DNA of 64,000 bases from JAJECS01 sp965262745 (GCA_965262745.1 OZ253558.1:2666001-2730000), one strand, 5' to 3'. Shown: positions 43,930 through 51,999, counted from the first letter of the stretch. A program made the numbers and translations. Notes: generated by a model from the letters alone, not told the origin.

Positions 43930-44292
43930 TTACGACGTTGCGGCGCCCGAATCGGGGCGTTCCGATGTATGTGCCTTCTGCTCGGTGACCAGGTGCTCCA
44001 GATAGGTCGTCAGCTCTTGATGCAGGGCCTCCAGGCGATCGGCCACCAGCGAGTACTTCACGAGGCGTCCCTCACGACGTGCCCGAACCAAGCCGGCCTG
44101 GCACAGGCGGCGCACATGCCACGACATGAGCGGGGGGCTGCGGCCAACGTCCTCGGACAGCTCCGCCACTCCCTGATCCGGGTTCTCGGCCAGCCGCTGC
44201 AGGATCCGCAAGCGGGTGCCCGACCCGAGCGCCCGGGCATAGGAGCGCATGCCCAGAATGTTCCAGTCGTCGGGCGTTGTCGTCGCCGGCAT
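43930..44292 (-). CDS. ArsR-family winged-helix regulator
   Basis: This 120-residue regulator is a winged helix-turn-helix protein: RLRILQRLAENPDQGVAELSEDVG forms the first helices, LMSWHVRRLCQAGLV the recognition helix, and RREGRLVKYSL the wing. No ArsR-type metal-binding cysteine pair is present, so the signal is probably not a soft metal. It is the first gene of the ino1-patA-pimA-pgsA operon. An inverted repeat lies just upstream of its start codon, suggesting it represses its own operon. The inducer is unknown; inositol or a lipid intermediate would be logical. Confidence 0.88.
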   Translation of the reverse strand: MPATTTPDDWNILGMRSYARALGSGTRLRILQRLAENPDQGVAELSEDVGRSPPLMSWHVRRLCQAGLVRARREGRLVKYSLVADRLEALHQELTTYLEHLVTEQKAHTSERPDSGAATS

Positions 44293-44297
44293 GATGC

Positions 44298-44313
44298 ATA
44301 AAGAAAACTTTAT
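44298..44313 (-). promoter_or_regulatory. Probable ArsR operator (inverted repeat)
   Basis: ATAAAG-AAAA-CTTTAT is a perfect 6-4-6 inverted repeat in AT-rich sequence surrounded by very GC-rich DNA. It sits 6 nt upstream of the arsR start and just downstream of the predicted transcription start, where a bound winged-helix dimer would block elongation or initiation. Spacing of the half sites suits ArsR-type proteins. Confidence 0.65.
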
Positions 44314-44323
44314 CGATCGACCA

Positions 44324-44353
44324 ACTCTAGCGCGCCGCCGCCCGCGCCGTCAA
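44324..44353 (-). promoter_or_regulatory. Predicted sigma-70 promoter of the arsR-ino1 operon
   Basis: On the minus strand TTGACG (44353-44348) is followed after 18 nt by TAGAGT (44329-44324). This places the start of transcription near 44317, right before the inverted repeat and about 25 nt before the arsR start codon. Confidence 0.55.
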
Positions 44354-44373
44354 CGAATGGAGGTGATCCGTTC

Positions 44374-44396
44374 CGCCGCCGCGCGCCGCGGCGGCG
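44374..44396 (-). terminator. GC-rich hairpin after the RNase Y stop
   Basis: Arms of 10 bp (44374-44383 and 44387-44396, CGCCGCCGCG and complement) enclose CGC and begin at the base following the rny stop on the minus strand. No T-run follows, so intrinsic termination is uncertain. It would separate rny from the arsR-ino1 operon. Confidence 0.4.
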
Positions 44397-45950
44397 CTAC
44401 TTGGCGTATTCGATCGCGCGCGTTTCCCGGATCGCCGTGATCTTGATCTGGCCGGGGTACTCCAGCGACTCCTGGATGCGATTGGCGATCTCCCGCGACA
44501 GGCGGTGGACGCCCAACTCGTCAATCGAAGTGGGTTGCACCATGACGCGCAGCTCACGCCCGGCCTGGATGGCATAGCAGGACTTCACGCCCTCGAACGA
44601 GCGGGCGATCTCCTCGAGCTTCTCCAGGCGCTGCAGGTAGCGCGTCACCGTCTCGCGGCGCGCGCCCGGACGTGATCCTGAGATCGCGTCGGCCGCCGCC
44701 ACGGCAAAGGCCTCGAAGCTGCGGAGCTCGACCTCGAAGTGATGCGCCTCTGCCGCGTGGGCCACCTCATCACGCACGCCGTGGCGCCGCAGGAGCTCGC
44801 CGCCGATCAGCGCGTGCGGGCCCTCGACCTCATGGTCGATGCCTTTCCCGATGTCGTGCACAAAGCCGGCCGTGCGTGCCAGCTCCACGTCGCCGCCAAC
44901 CTCGCCGGTCATGGTCGCCGCAAGCAGCGCCACCTCGACGGAGTGGCTGAGCACGTTTTGCCCGTAGCTGTGGCGGAAGCGCAGGCGCCCCATATAACGC
45001 TGGATCTCGGGTGGCAGCCCGGTGATTTTGGCGTCGAATGCGGCCCGTTCGCCCTCCTGGGCGATGATTTCCGTGACTTCGGCCTGGGCCTTGGCCACGG
45101 CTTCCTCGATGCGCGCCGGGTGGATGCGGCCGTCCTCGGTCAAGCGTCGCAGGGCCACGCGCGCAACCTCGCGCCGCACCGGGTCGAAGGCCGACAGGAC
45201 CACCGTTTCCGGGGTGTCGTCGATGATGATGTCAACTCCCGTGGCCGCTTCCAGCGCGCGGATGTTGCGGCCCTCGCGGCCGATGATCCGCCCTTTCATG
45301 TCATCGTTCTTGAGGTCGACGACCGAGGTCGTCACCTCGGTGGTGTGGGAGGCGGCGACGCGCTGCAGCGCGAGACCCACCAGCCAACGCGCCCGCGTTT
45401 CCGCGCGCTCCTTGGCGTCGGCCTCGACCTGACGCACCATCTGCTCGGCGTCGCTGGAGAGCTCCTGCTCGATGCTCTGCAGCAGTTCCGCGCGCGCCTC
45501 GTCCCGCGTCAGGCTGGCCGCGCGCTCCAGTGCCGCCAGGTGCTCCTGGCGCACCTCTTCCTGCGCCAGCGCGTCGGCCTCGAGCTGTCGGCGCGCGTCG
45601 CCGAGCTTGGCCTCGCGCGCCTGCGACGCGCGATCTCGGTCCTCAAGCGCCTCGGCGCGGGTCTCCTGACGTTCGTCCCGCTGCTGCGCGCGCTGCTCTT
45701 GGTGCTGCATCTCGCGGCGACGATCGGCCAGTTCGCGCTCGCCGGCCTCCCAGGCCTGGTGCGCGGTTCGCGTTGTGGTCTCGATCAGGGCTCGTTGCTG
45801 GGCTTCGGCGGCCTTCAGCTCGTCCTCGATCCGCTGCGCGAGGGCGCGCATGCGCGATCCGGATAGCCAAACTTGATAGAAGTAGCCCGCCACGAGCCCC
45901 AGGGCGAGCATCGCCACGCCGGCGATGATCGCAATTAGCGGGGCAGCCAT
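44397..45950 (-). CDS. rny: Ribonuclease Y
   Basis: This is a membrane-anchored endoribonuclease that starts mRNA decay. The 517-residue protein has an N-terminal transmembrane helix (about 3-27), a long Glu/Arg/Gln-rich coiled coil (about 35-200), a KH domain with GRIIGREGRNIRALE (about 222-236), and an HD phosphohydrolase domain with FVHDIGK. A C-terminal YPGQIKITAIRETRAIEYAK completes the family pattern. It occurs in Firmicutes, Chloroflexota and others, not in enterobacteria. It is a single gene, divergent from the methyltransferase gene and followed by a GC-rich hairpin. Confidence 0.96.
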   Translation of the reverse strand: MAAPLIAIIAGVAMLALGLVAGYFYQVWLSGSRMRALAQRIEDELKAAEAQQRALIETTTRTAHQAWEAGERELADRRREMQHQEQRAQQRDERQETRAEALEDRDRASQAREAKLGDARRQLEADALAQEEVRQEHLAALERAASLTRDEARAELLQSIEQELSSDAEQMVRQVEADAKERAETRARWLVGLALQRVAASHTTEVTTSVVDLKNDDMKGRIIGREGRNIRALEAATGVDIIIDDTPETVVLSAFDPVRREVARVALRRLTEDGRIHPARIEEAVAKAQAEVTEIIAQEGERAAFDAKITGLPPEIQRYMGRLRFRHSYGQNVLSHSVEVALLAATMTGEVGGDVELARTAGFVHDIGKGIDHEVEGPHALIGGELLRRHGVRDEVAHAAEAHHFEVELRSFEAFAVAAADAISGSRPGARRETVTRYLQRLEKLEEIARSFEGVKSCYAIQAGRELRVMVQPTSIDELGVHRLSREIANRIQESLEYPGQIKITAIRETRAIEYAK

Positions 45951-46147
45951 GGCTAGCCTCCGATAGGTTGATGGGGAGATATGGCGTCAAAGTGTTCATG
46001 TCTGCGAGTGCTCCGCCGCATTGCGCGGAGCGCACCCGATGCTAACGGGCATTTGGCATACGCGCCAACGAGCGCCGGGGCGGCGCCACCGCCGACCTAT
46101 ACTTGGAACGGCGAAGTTCGGGCGGGCGGCAGACCGGGGGGTGCCAA

Positions 46148-47299
46148 ATGACCGCGACCAACGGCGCGGCAACGATGACGGGCCGCGAGCGCTATGTGAA
46201 CGCGCTGCTCGGCAAGCCGGTCGACATGATGGCCGTGGGCAGCCCGACGTCGCTGGCCACCTACGAGCAGATGCGCTTGCTTGGCGTCGAGTGGCCCGAG
46301 GCGCATTACACGGCCGAGGTGGTCGCGCTGCTGGCCGAGCGCAGCTACACCGATCTGGGCTTCGACACGATCGCCCCGTACTTCAGCATCATCATGGGTG
46401 CGGCGGCCCTCGGCGCCCCGATCGACTGGGGCTCGGACCCTTGGGAATTCGACAAACCCACCGGCAAGATCATCACCGGACCGCGCATGCCGGCGGTCAG
46501 GCCGCCGAACCCCTGGGTCACTCCCGACGACATCGAGATTCCGGACGATTTCCTCGAGCGCCGGGAGTCGCGCGCCATCATCGACGCGATCAAGATCCTC
46601 CGCGCCGATCACCCGGACGCCGCCATCGTGGGCAAAGTCATGGGCCCGTGGACGCTGGCCTATCACATGTTCGGGCCGCAGGAATTCCTCATCAACGTGA
46701 TTCTCGATCCCGACTACGTGCACAGCGTGCTCGACAGGCTGCGGCATGCGTCCGTCATGTTCGCCAATGCCCAGCTCGAAGCGGGCGCGGATGTCATCAC
46801 GCTCGCCGACCACTCCACGGGTGATCTGGTGCGCGCCGAGACCTACCGCGACTATCTGCTGCCGGTGCACCAGAAGATCACGCCCCTGATCGAGGGGCCG
46901 GTGATTCTGCACTGCTGCGGCAAGACGATCGACCGCATGCGGTACATCACCGAGGCCGGATTCGAAGCCTTCCACTTCGCGACGGAAAACAACCCCCACG
47001 AGGCCAAGAAAGCCGTCGGTGACTACAAGCTGGTGGGCAACGCGAGCAATTTCATCACCTTGCTCTCCGGCCGTCCGGAAGATGTCGCCGTCGAGATTGC
47101 GGACCTGCTCACCGCCGGGGTTGACATCATTGCTCCCGAGTGCGCGGTGCCGCCCCAGGTGCCTGATGCCAACTTGCGCGCGCTCGTGCAGGCGGCGCGA
47201 GGCGCGTTCGAACCTGATCCGGCCGTCACCGATGCGACGAACATGGCCGACACCTACCGGGCGCAGGTCGCCGCGCAGAGTGGCGCGCGTCCGAACTAG
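46148..47299 (+). CDS. Uroporphyrinogen decarboxylase-family methyltransferase (MtaA/MtbA-like)
   Basis: This is a TIM-barrel protein of the UroD/MtaA superfamily, 383 residues. Zinc-site residues of the corrinoid methyltransferase branch can be read as His-Cys in ILHCCGKT and Cys in PECAVPP, favouring a methylcobamide-type methyl transfer over porphyrin decarboxylation. ATG 46148 is chosen because a G-run lies 8 nt upstream and MTGRERYVNALLGKPVD begins soon after; a longer frame from 46103 has no family similarity. A TATACT hexamer at 46098-46103 could be the -10 box. No corrinoid protein gene is adjacent, and the low-GC patch begins just after its stop. Confidence 0.8.
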   Translation: MTATNGAATMTGRERYVNALLGKPVDMMAVGSPTSLATYEQMRLLGVEWPEAHYTAEVVALLAERSYTDLGFDTIAPYFSIIMGAAALGAPIDWGSDPWEFDKPTGKIITGPRMPAVRPPNPWVTPDDIEIPDDFLERRESRAIIDAIKILRADHPDAAIVGKVMGPWTLAYHMFGPQEFLINVILDPDYVHSVLDRLRHASVMFANAQLEAGADVITLADHSTGDLVRAETYRDYLLPVHQKITPLIEGPVILHCCGKTIDRMRYITEAGFEAFHFATENNPHEAKKAVGDYKLVGNASNFITLLSGRPEDVAVEIADLLTAGVDIIAPECAVPPQVPDANLRALVQAARGAFEPDPAVTDATNMADTYRAQVAAQSGARPN

Positions 47300-47364
47300 T
47301 TGACCGTCCAGGGTTTCCTTACTACGTGAATGCAGAAGGCTAGGTAAGAATCGTAATTGACGAA

Positions 47365-47574
47365 ATGGATATGTGGATGGTAAAACGTCCACGTAGGTCT
47401 AAGCGTAAGATAAGTGATCGCTTAGTAACGCTAAGTGACCAGTATATACGTATACTGGAGTCGTACGAATACGTGAAAGAAGCAAGACAGTACAAAGCTG
47501 TCGTACAGGAAATTGAAGGTAACGTAAACATGGACGAACAGGCCATTATGGAAAGCATCCGTAATGAAGGTTAG
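47365..47574 (+). CDS. Small phage-like protein of unknown function (69 aa)
   Basis: I do not recognise this protein. It is basic at the N-terminus (KRPRRSKRK), then helical with possible coiled coil (LSDQYIRILESYEYVKEARQYKAVVQEI). Its codon use is AT-rich, unlike the surrounding genome. Its stop region overlaps the start of the next gene by 11 nt, an arrangement common in compact phage genomes. No strong Shine-Dalgarno is seen. Confidence 0.6.
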   Translation: MDMWMVKRPRRSKRKISDRLVTLSDQYIRILESYEYVKEARQYKAVVQEIEGNVNMDEQAIMESIRNEG

Positions 47575-47878
47575 CTGGGACTTATTCAACAAAGTAATAA
47601 AGAAAGACACTCCAGGGTTTTGGGCTGACCGTACCTTCAACAAAACCTTAGAAGAGTACAAGGAGATGTACAATGCAGAGACACCTGAAAAAGACACGAT
47701 AGACGACTTCAGTTTTCTATCAATGCTCATATTCCAACATGAGTACGGTATAGAGAACATACAGGGCGCAATGGTCTACTTACGGTCCATTAGTAAGAAC
47801 AACACTGAGGGAATCTTACGTACAGCTCATTTCTTTGAGCAGTTAGGGAGAAAACGTGAACGATCACTCTTCAAGTAG
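47564..47878 (+). CDS. Phage-like protein of unknown function (104 aa)
   Basis: I do not recognise this protein. It starts MKVSWDLFNKVIKK, has an aromatic and acidic middle (FWADRTFNKTLEEYKEMY), and ends in a helical basic tail (FFEQLGRKRERSLFK). It contains no signal peptide or membrane segment. The ATG overlaps the upstream stop, and the next gene begins inside its last 23 nt. Composition matches its neighbours in the patch. Small tail or head assembly proteins of phages have similar sizes, but no motif proves this. Confidence 0.65.
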   Translation: MKVSWDLFNKVIKKDTPGFWADRTFNKTLEEYKEMYNAETPEKDTIDDFSFLSMLIFQHEYGIENIQGAMVYLRSISKNNTEGILRTAHFFEQLGRKRERSLFK

Positions 47879-48122
47879 CATAAACCTTGTTGCAAGTGTT
47901 GAGTCACTCGACACTTTAGCAGCAATTAGGTTAGTGGGCGACTTCGAGGACAAAGTCCTAAGACTTTATGAGTCGGCCATGAAGGGCGGCAACATAGAGC
48001 ATGGTCGCTTGCTGCACGGCGTCTCCGCTGTGCTCGAAACCGTGCTGGGTTGCGCGCAGGGTCGCCGTGGGACGTGGCCGGCCCTCGGTTCCGTTGCGCG
48101 ACCCGGCGGCCCGCGCGTGTGA
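47856..48122 (+). CDS. Phage-like small protein, probably truncated at the island edge (88 aa)
   Basis: A GTG start is preceded by AGGGAG, 5-6 nt upstream. The first 50 residues (MNDHSSSSINLVASVESLDT ... YESAMKGGNIEHG) share the low-GC composition. From about residue 50 the codons become GC-rich and the sequence Ala/Gly/Arg-rich, which looks like read-through into unrelated host DNA. The authentic gene is probably longer elsewhere and was cut here. Function unknown. Confidence 0.45.
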   Translation: MNDHSSSSINLVASVESLDTLAAIRLVGDFEDKVLRLYESAMKGGNIEHGRLLHGVSAVLETVLGCAQGRRGTWPALGSVARPGGPRV

Positions 48123-48125
48123 CTC

Positions 48126-49358
48126 GTGGCGGCCGCGGACGACGACGCCCAGGTTCTCGCTGACCGCTGGCGTGGCCTAAGCGGCATTCCCGTCGAAGCG
48201 GCGTTCCTGCACACTTATCGGCGCGCCGGAGCGGCCCGCGAGCTTGGCTATCCCATCACGCCCGGCGTGTTCGTCGGCGACACCTTGATCCAATATTTCA
48301 CGCATGGCCGCCTGGAGGCGCCCGGCCGGTCGACGCCAGCGCCTGTTGGCGTGCCCCGCCAATCGAACCTCGGCGAGCAGATGGCCCGCGCGCTGGCCGG
48401 CGCCGCGCCCGCCCCGGAGCCGCTCGGCGTCTTCGAACCTGCCCTGGCCACGCCCGAGCTGCGCGCCCGCGCCGGCGAAAGCATCGGCGCCCCGGTCCTG
48501 TGGCGCGGCTTCTCAACGCAGCTTTTTCAGCGCGACATCGTGCGCCTCATGCCGGTGTCGCCCGGGACCCAGCGACCGGTGCGCGGCAATCTTGGCGAGC
48601 TCTACGTCGGACTGGCCGACGACGAGCGCGCGCGCGGCGAGGGTCGGCCCGCGCCGATTGACCGCCAGGCGGTTCCGGCGCCCGAGCCTGTGATCGCGCC
48701 GGTGCTCACCTATCACTTCACCCGCGGCGCGGCGGCCTTCCGCGACCACCTGTCGCCCCTGCTCGATGAAGGCCTGACTCCGGTCTCATTCGATCACCTG
48801 GTGGCGGCCATCGAAGGCTGGGCCACGCTGCCTCCCCGCGCCTTCGTCGTCACCTTCGACGACGGCTGGGTGGGTCAAGCCGACGAGGCCCTGCCCGTGC
48901 TCGTCGAGCTGCGCGTTCCCGCCACCTTCTTCGTCTTGCCGGGATTCGAGCGCCACGGACAGGGCCACATGACGCTCGAGCAGTTTCGCGGCCTGCGCGC
49001 CGCCGGCATGACCGTTGGCTCGCACACCTTGAACCATGCCAGGCTGCCGACCCTGATCAAGCAAAACTTGGGCGCGGCGCAGGCGGAAGTGGTCCTCTCC
49101 CGTGATGAGCTTGAGCGCGAGGTTGACGGCGTCGACTACTTCGCCTACCCGAATGGCCTCTACGACGAGGCTGTTGTTCAGCTCGTGCGAGATTCGGGCT
49201 ACCGCGCGGCGGTCACGACGGTCTCCGGCGTGCTTCATTCGCTGGACCGCCGCTTCGAGCTGCGGCGCGTGGGCACCAATGCGTGGGCGTCACTGGCGGA
49301 GACCCGGCGCGCCATCCGCCGCGCGGCCGCCATCGAGGGTGTGGCTTCGCCGATCTGA
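48126..49358 (+). CDS. Polysaccharide deacetylase with N-terminal QYF-type domain
   Basis: The C-terminal 180 residues are a NodB-like deacetylase: the metal and catalytic motif TFDDG, then GSHTLNH with the two His ligands, and the late FAYPNG motif. It removes acetyl groups from surface glycan. The first 190 residues form another module with GYPITPGVFVGDTLIQYFTHGRLE, a pattern (Gly-x-Pro ... QYF-x-x-GR-x-E) that I associate with Chloroflexota envelope proteins. No classical signal peptide is seen from the GTG start at 48126, so export may need a different start. The gene is 410 codons and lies directly after the low-GC patch. Confidence 0.82.
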   Translation: MAAADDDAQVLADRWRGLSGIPVEAAFLHTYRRAGAARELGYPITPGVFVGDTLIQYFTHGRLEAPGRSTPAPVGVPRQSNLGEQMARALAGAAPAPEPLGVFEPALATPELRARAGESIGAPVLWRGFSTQLFQRDIVRLMPVSPGTQRPVRGNLGELYVGLADDERARGEGRPAPIDRQAVPAPEPVIAPVLTYHFTRGAAAFRDHLSPLLDEGLTPVSFDHLVAAIEGWATLPPRAFVVTFDDGWVGQADEALPVLVELRVPATFFVLPGFERHGQGHMTLEQFRGLRAAGMTVGSHTLNHARLPTLIKQNLGAAQAEVVLSRDELEREVDGVDYFAYPNGLYDEAVVQLVRDSGYRAAVTTVSGVLHSLDRRFELRRVGTNAWASLAETRRAIRRAAAIEGVASPI

Positions 49359-49423
49359 TTTGCCCGGAGGGTGGACAATCGCGCAACTGTCACCCTCTGG
49401 CGAAGGTCGCCGCTCCGCGTTGC

Positions 49424-50551
49424 ATGCACGTCGCTGCCCTGCACCTGCTCAATTTTCGCAACTACGCCCGGCTTGACCTTGAGCTGCCGGCCGGTCCCCT
49501 CGTCGTGCATGGGGGCAATGCGCAGGGCAAGAGCAATTTGCTGGACGCGGTGCACATCCTGGCCACGGGACGCAGTCTGCGCAGCGGTGCCGAGGCCGCC
49601 TGGATCAACGTGGACGCGCCCGAGGCCGCGCACTTCGCGCGTATTCAGGCGCAGGTTCACGCCGCCGCTGGGGACGAGCACCTAGAGCTCGTAGTCGCTC
49701 GGACCAGTGCTGGCGGCGGCGTGCGCCGTCGCGTGCGGATCGGGGGCGCCGCCCGACGCTTGGCCGATCTGCCGGGCCGCTTGCAGGCCGTGAGCTTTTC
49801 GCCCGCGGACTTGACGTTGCTCACCGGGCCGCCGCGTGAGCGGCGGCGATGGCTCGACATGGCGCTGGCGCAGCTCGACCGCGCCTACGTGGCGGCACTG
49901 GCCGAGTACGAGGTGGTGCTCACGCGGCGCAACGCCGTGCTCCGCCGCATCCGCGCCGGTCACGCCCGTCCGCCCGAGCTCGACTTCTGGGACACGCGTC
50001 TCGCCCCGCTCGCGGTTCAGGTCGTGCACCAGCGCCGGTGCTTCGTGGATGCCCTGCAACCGTTGCTCGCGGCGGAGTATGCGCAGGTCACCGGCGAGCC
50101 GACGCTCGCCGCGAGCTACGCAGCCACGGCGGCGGTTGCGGAGGCTGCGGAGTTCGTGGAGGCGCTTCGCCAAGCGCGCCGGGCCGACGTTGAGCGCGGC
50201 GCGACCAGTCTCGGTCCGCATCGCGATGACCTTGAGCTCCGCCTCCGCACCCACGCGCTGGCCAGCTTTGGCTCGCGCGGCCAGCTACGCTTGGCCGGGG
50301 TGGCACTCAAGTTGGCCCAATTCGAGCTTGCCCAGCGCCGGACCGGCGAACGGCCGGTGCTGCTGCTGGACGACGTGGCGGCTGAGCTGGACCCGCATCA
50401 CCGACGCCTGCTGCTCGAACGCCTTACACCCGCGGCGCAGACCCTCATCACCACCGCCGATCCTGCTGGCCTGCACGCGCCAATGCTCAGCGACGCGGCG
50501 CACCTGCTGGTCGAGCGCGGAAGCATCCGGATGACGCATGCCCCCGCGTAG
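49424..50551 (+). CDS. recF: DNA replication and repair protein RecF
   Basis: RecF is an SMC-like ATPase that loads RecA onto gapped DNA with RecO and RecR. The 375-residue protein starts at ATG 49424 (MHVAALHLLNFRNYARLDLEL), with Walker A GGNAQGKSN at about 30-38. Later motifs are SPADLTLLTGPPRERRRWLD, the signature region ASFGSRGQLRLAGVALKLAQ, and Walker B VLLLDDVAAELD. The stop overlaps the DciA-like gene. dnaA and dnaN are not adjacent in this window. Confidence 0.93.
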   Translation: MHVAALHLLNFRNYARLDLELPAGPLVVHGGNAQGKSNLLDAVHILATGRSLRSGAEAAWINVDAPEAAHFARIQAQVHAAAGDEHLELVVARTSAGGGVRRRVRIGGAARRLADLPGRLQAVSFSPADLTLLTGPPRERRRWLDMALAQLDRAYVAALAEYEVVLTRRNAVLRRIRAGHARPPELDFWDTRLAPLAVQVVHQRRCFVDALQPLLAAEYAQVTGEPTLAASYAATAAVAEAAEFVEALRQARRADVERGATSLGPHRDDLELRLRTHALASFGSRGQLRLAGVALKLAQFELAQRRTGERPVLLLDDVAAELDPHHRRLLLERLTPAAQTLITTADPAGLHAPMLSDAAHLLVERGSIRMTHAPA

Positions 50552-50876
50552 GTCGGGCTCGCTCCGGCCGCTGGCCGACCTGCTTGCCGAGCTTGGCGAG
50601 CGCGCCGACATGCGCCACGGTCGCCGTCGACTCGCGACCACCCAAGCAATTCAGAGCGCCTTGCGGGCGGTGTTGGGCAACGACGCGGCCGCGCGCTGTC
50701 AGCCGGCCGGCTACGTCGGGACGACCGCGATTCTGGCCTGCCGTTCGAACGCGTCTGCCCAGATCGTGGCCATGCACCTGCCGCGAATCATGGACGAGGT
50801 GCGCGGTCGTGTCGCCCATGCCGACGTGCAGGAGTTGCGCCTGACCGTGGTGCCCGAGCGCTGGACGGCGGCGTAG
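50538..50876 (+). CDS. DUF721/DciA-family protein
   Basis: This 112-residue basic protein matches DUF721 by its position and by its KH-like middle: GYVGTTAILACRSNASAQIVAMHLPRIMDEV. DciA members load the replicative helicase in bacteria lacking DnaC/DnaI. It overlaps the recF 3' end by 14 nt, the usual recF-dciA arrangement in several phyla. The C-terminal LTVVPERW is a family feature. Confidence 0.78.
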   Translation: MPPRRSGSLRPLADLLAELGERADMRHGRRRLATTQAIQSALRAVLGNDAAARCQPAGYVGTTAILACRSNASAQIVAMHLPRIMDEVRGRVAHADVQELRLTVVPERWTAA

Positions 50877-50943
50877 TCGATCGGTTGCGGTTGAGTATCC
50901 TGGGCGCGCGCCCGTCCGTGCGGGCGAATGGGGATGGGCTTGC

Positions 50944-51999
50944 ATGCATAACATCGCACTGATACCGGGCGACGGCACCGGTCCAGAGGTCACCGCTGAA
51001 GCGCTGAAAGTGCTTGAGGCCGCAGCAAGCGTTGGCGGCTTCACCTACGACACAACCACCCTCGATTTCGGCGGCGAGCGCTATCTGCGCACCGGCGAGA
51101 CCCTGCCCGAGGGCGCGATCGACGATCTTCGCCAGTTCGACGCCATCTACCTGGGCGCCATCGGCCACCCGGACGTGCTGCCGGGCATCTTGGAGAAGGG
51201 CATCCTGCTGCGGATCCGGTTCGAGCTCGACCAGTACATCAACCTGCGCCCGGTCAAGCTTTACCCCAACGTGGAGACGCCGCTGCGCGACAAGGGCCCC
51301 GAGGACATCGACTTCATCATCGTGCGCGAGAACACCGAGGGGCTCTACTCCGGCATGGGCGGCGTGCAGTACGCGGGCACGCCCCACGAGGTCTCCACGC
51401 AGATCCACTGCACCACCTATCACGGCGTGTCCCGCTGCGTCCGCTACGCCTTCGAGCTCGCCCGGTCCCGCGCGCGAGAAAACCAGCTGCATCTCGTTGC
51501 CAAGACCAACGTGCTGACCTACGTCCACGGCACGTGGTGGCGGGCCTTCAACGAGATCGGCGACGCCGACTTCCCGGACATCACGCGCGACTACGCGCAC
51601 GTTGACGCCGCCACCATGTGGATGGTCAAGAATCCCGAGTGGTTCGACGTCGTCGTCACCGAGAACCTATTCGGCGACATCATCACCGACCTGGGAGCGA
51701 TGATTCAGGGCGGCCTGGGTATCGCCGCCGGCGGCAACGTGAATCCCAACGGCGTATCGATGTTCGAGCCAATCGGCGGCTCCGCGCCCAAGTACACGGG
51801 GCAAAACGTCATCAACCCGCTGGCCGCGATCAACGCGATGCAGATGCTCTTGGTCGACATTGGCGAGCACGCGGCGGCACAGCGCGTCGAGGCCGCCGTG
51901 ATTCAAGCCCTCGAGTCCGGGCGCTTCAAATCCATGAGCGCCGGCAGAATGGGCATGTCGACGTCCGAAGCCGGCGATTTCGTCGCGAGTCTGGTCTAG
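50944..51999 (+). CDS. leuB: Isopropylmalate/isocitrate dehydrogenase family protein (LeuB-like)
   Basis: This beta-decarboxylating dehydrogenase oxidises a 2-hydroxy dicarboxylate with NAD+. The N-terminal GDGTGPEV and RENTEGLYSG are present, along with the metal-binding DIITDLGAMIQGGLG and a C-terminal GSAPKYTGQNVINP. The 351-residue length fits 3-isopropylmalate dehydrogenase. RENTEGLYSG is also typical of isocitrate, homoisocitrate and tartrate dehydrogenases, so substrate identity is not certain. No other leucine genes are nearby. Confidence 0.82.
   Translation: MHNIALIPGDGTGPEVTAEALKVLEAAASVGGFTYDTTTLDFGGERYLRTGETLPEGAIDDLRQFDAIYLGAIGHPDVLPGILEKGILLRIRFELDQYINLRPVKLYPNVETPLRDKGPEDIDFIIVRENTEGLYSGMGGVQYAGTPHEVSTQIHCTTYHGVSRCVRYAFELARSRARENQLHLVAKTNVLTYVHGTWWRAFNEIGDADFPDITRDYAHVDAATMWMVKNPEWFDVVVTENLFGDIITDLGAMIQGGLGIAAGGNVNPNGVSMFEPIGGSAPKYTGQNVINPLAAINAMQMLLVDIGEHAAAQRVEAAVIQALESGRFKSMSAGRMGMSTSEAGDFVASLV

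Larger units (their letters stand above)
47310..48005 (+). other. Low-GC patch, probable phage-derived insertion or assembly chimera
   Basis: About 0.7 kb of roughly 40-45% G+C interrupts DNA of about two-thirds G+C. The left edge lies within about 30 bases of the methyltransferase stop, and the right edge near 47985-48005. Three small plus-strand genes with overlapping ends fill it. The third runs on into GC-rich DNA and is probably cut. The words CGTA and GTAC are strikingly frequent. No inverted repeats or clean target duplications were found at the edges. Confidence 0.75.

Noticed and set aside
42039..43988. A 649-codon open frame on the plus strand across patA and ino1
   Set aside because: The minus strand carries complete HX4E and inositol-phosphate synthase motifs; the plus frame is low-complexity Arg/His/Val sequence without motifs.
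45951..46010. TTGACG upstream of rny considered as a -35 box
   Set aside because: The matching -10 position would lie within a few bases of the start codon, leaving no room for a ribosome binding site.
47304..47640. Short direct repeats (TCCAGGGTTT and TGACCGT) at the left edge and inside the low-GC patch, considered as target duplications
   Set aside because: The second copies lie inside the patch rather than at its right edge, and their order is reversed, so they do not bracket an insertion.
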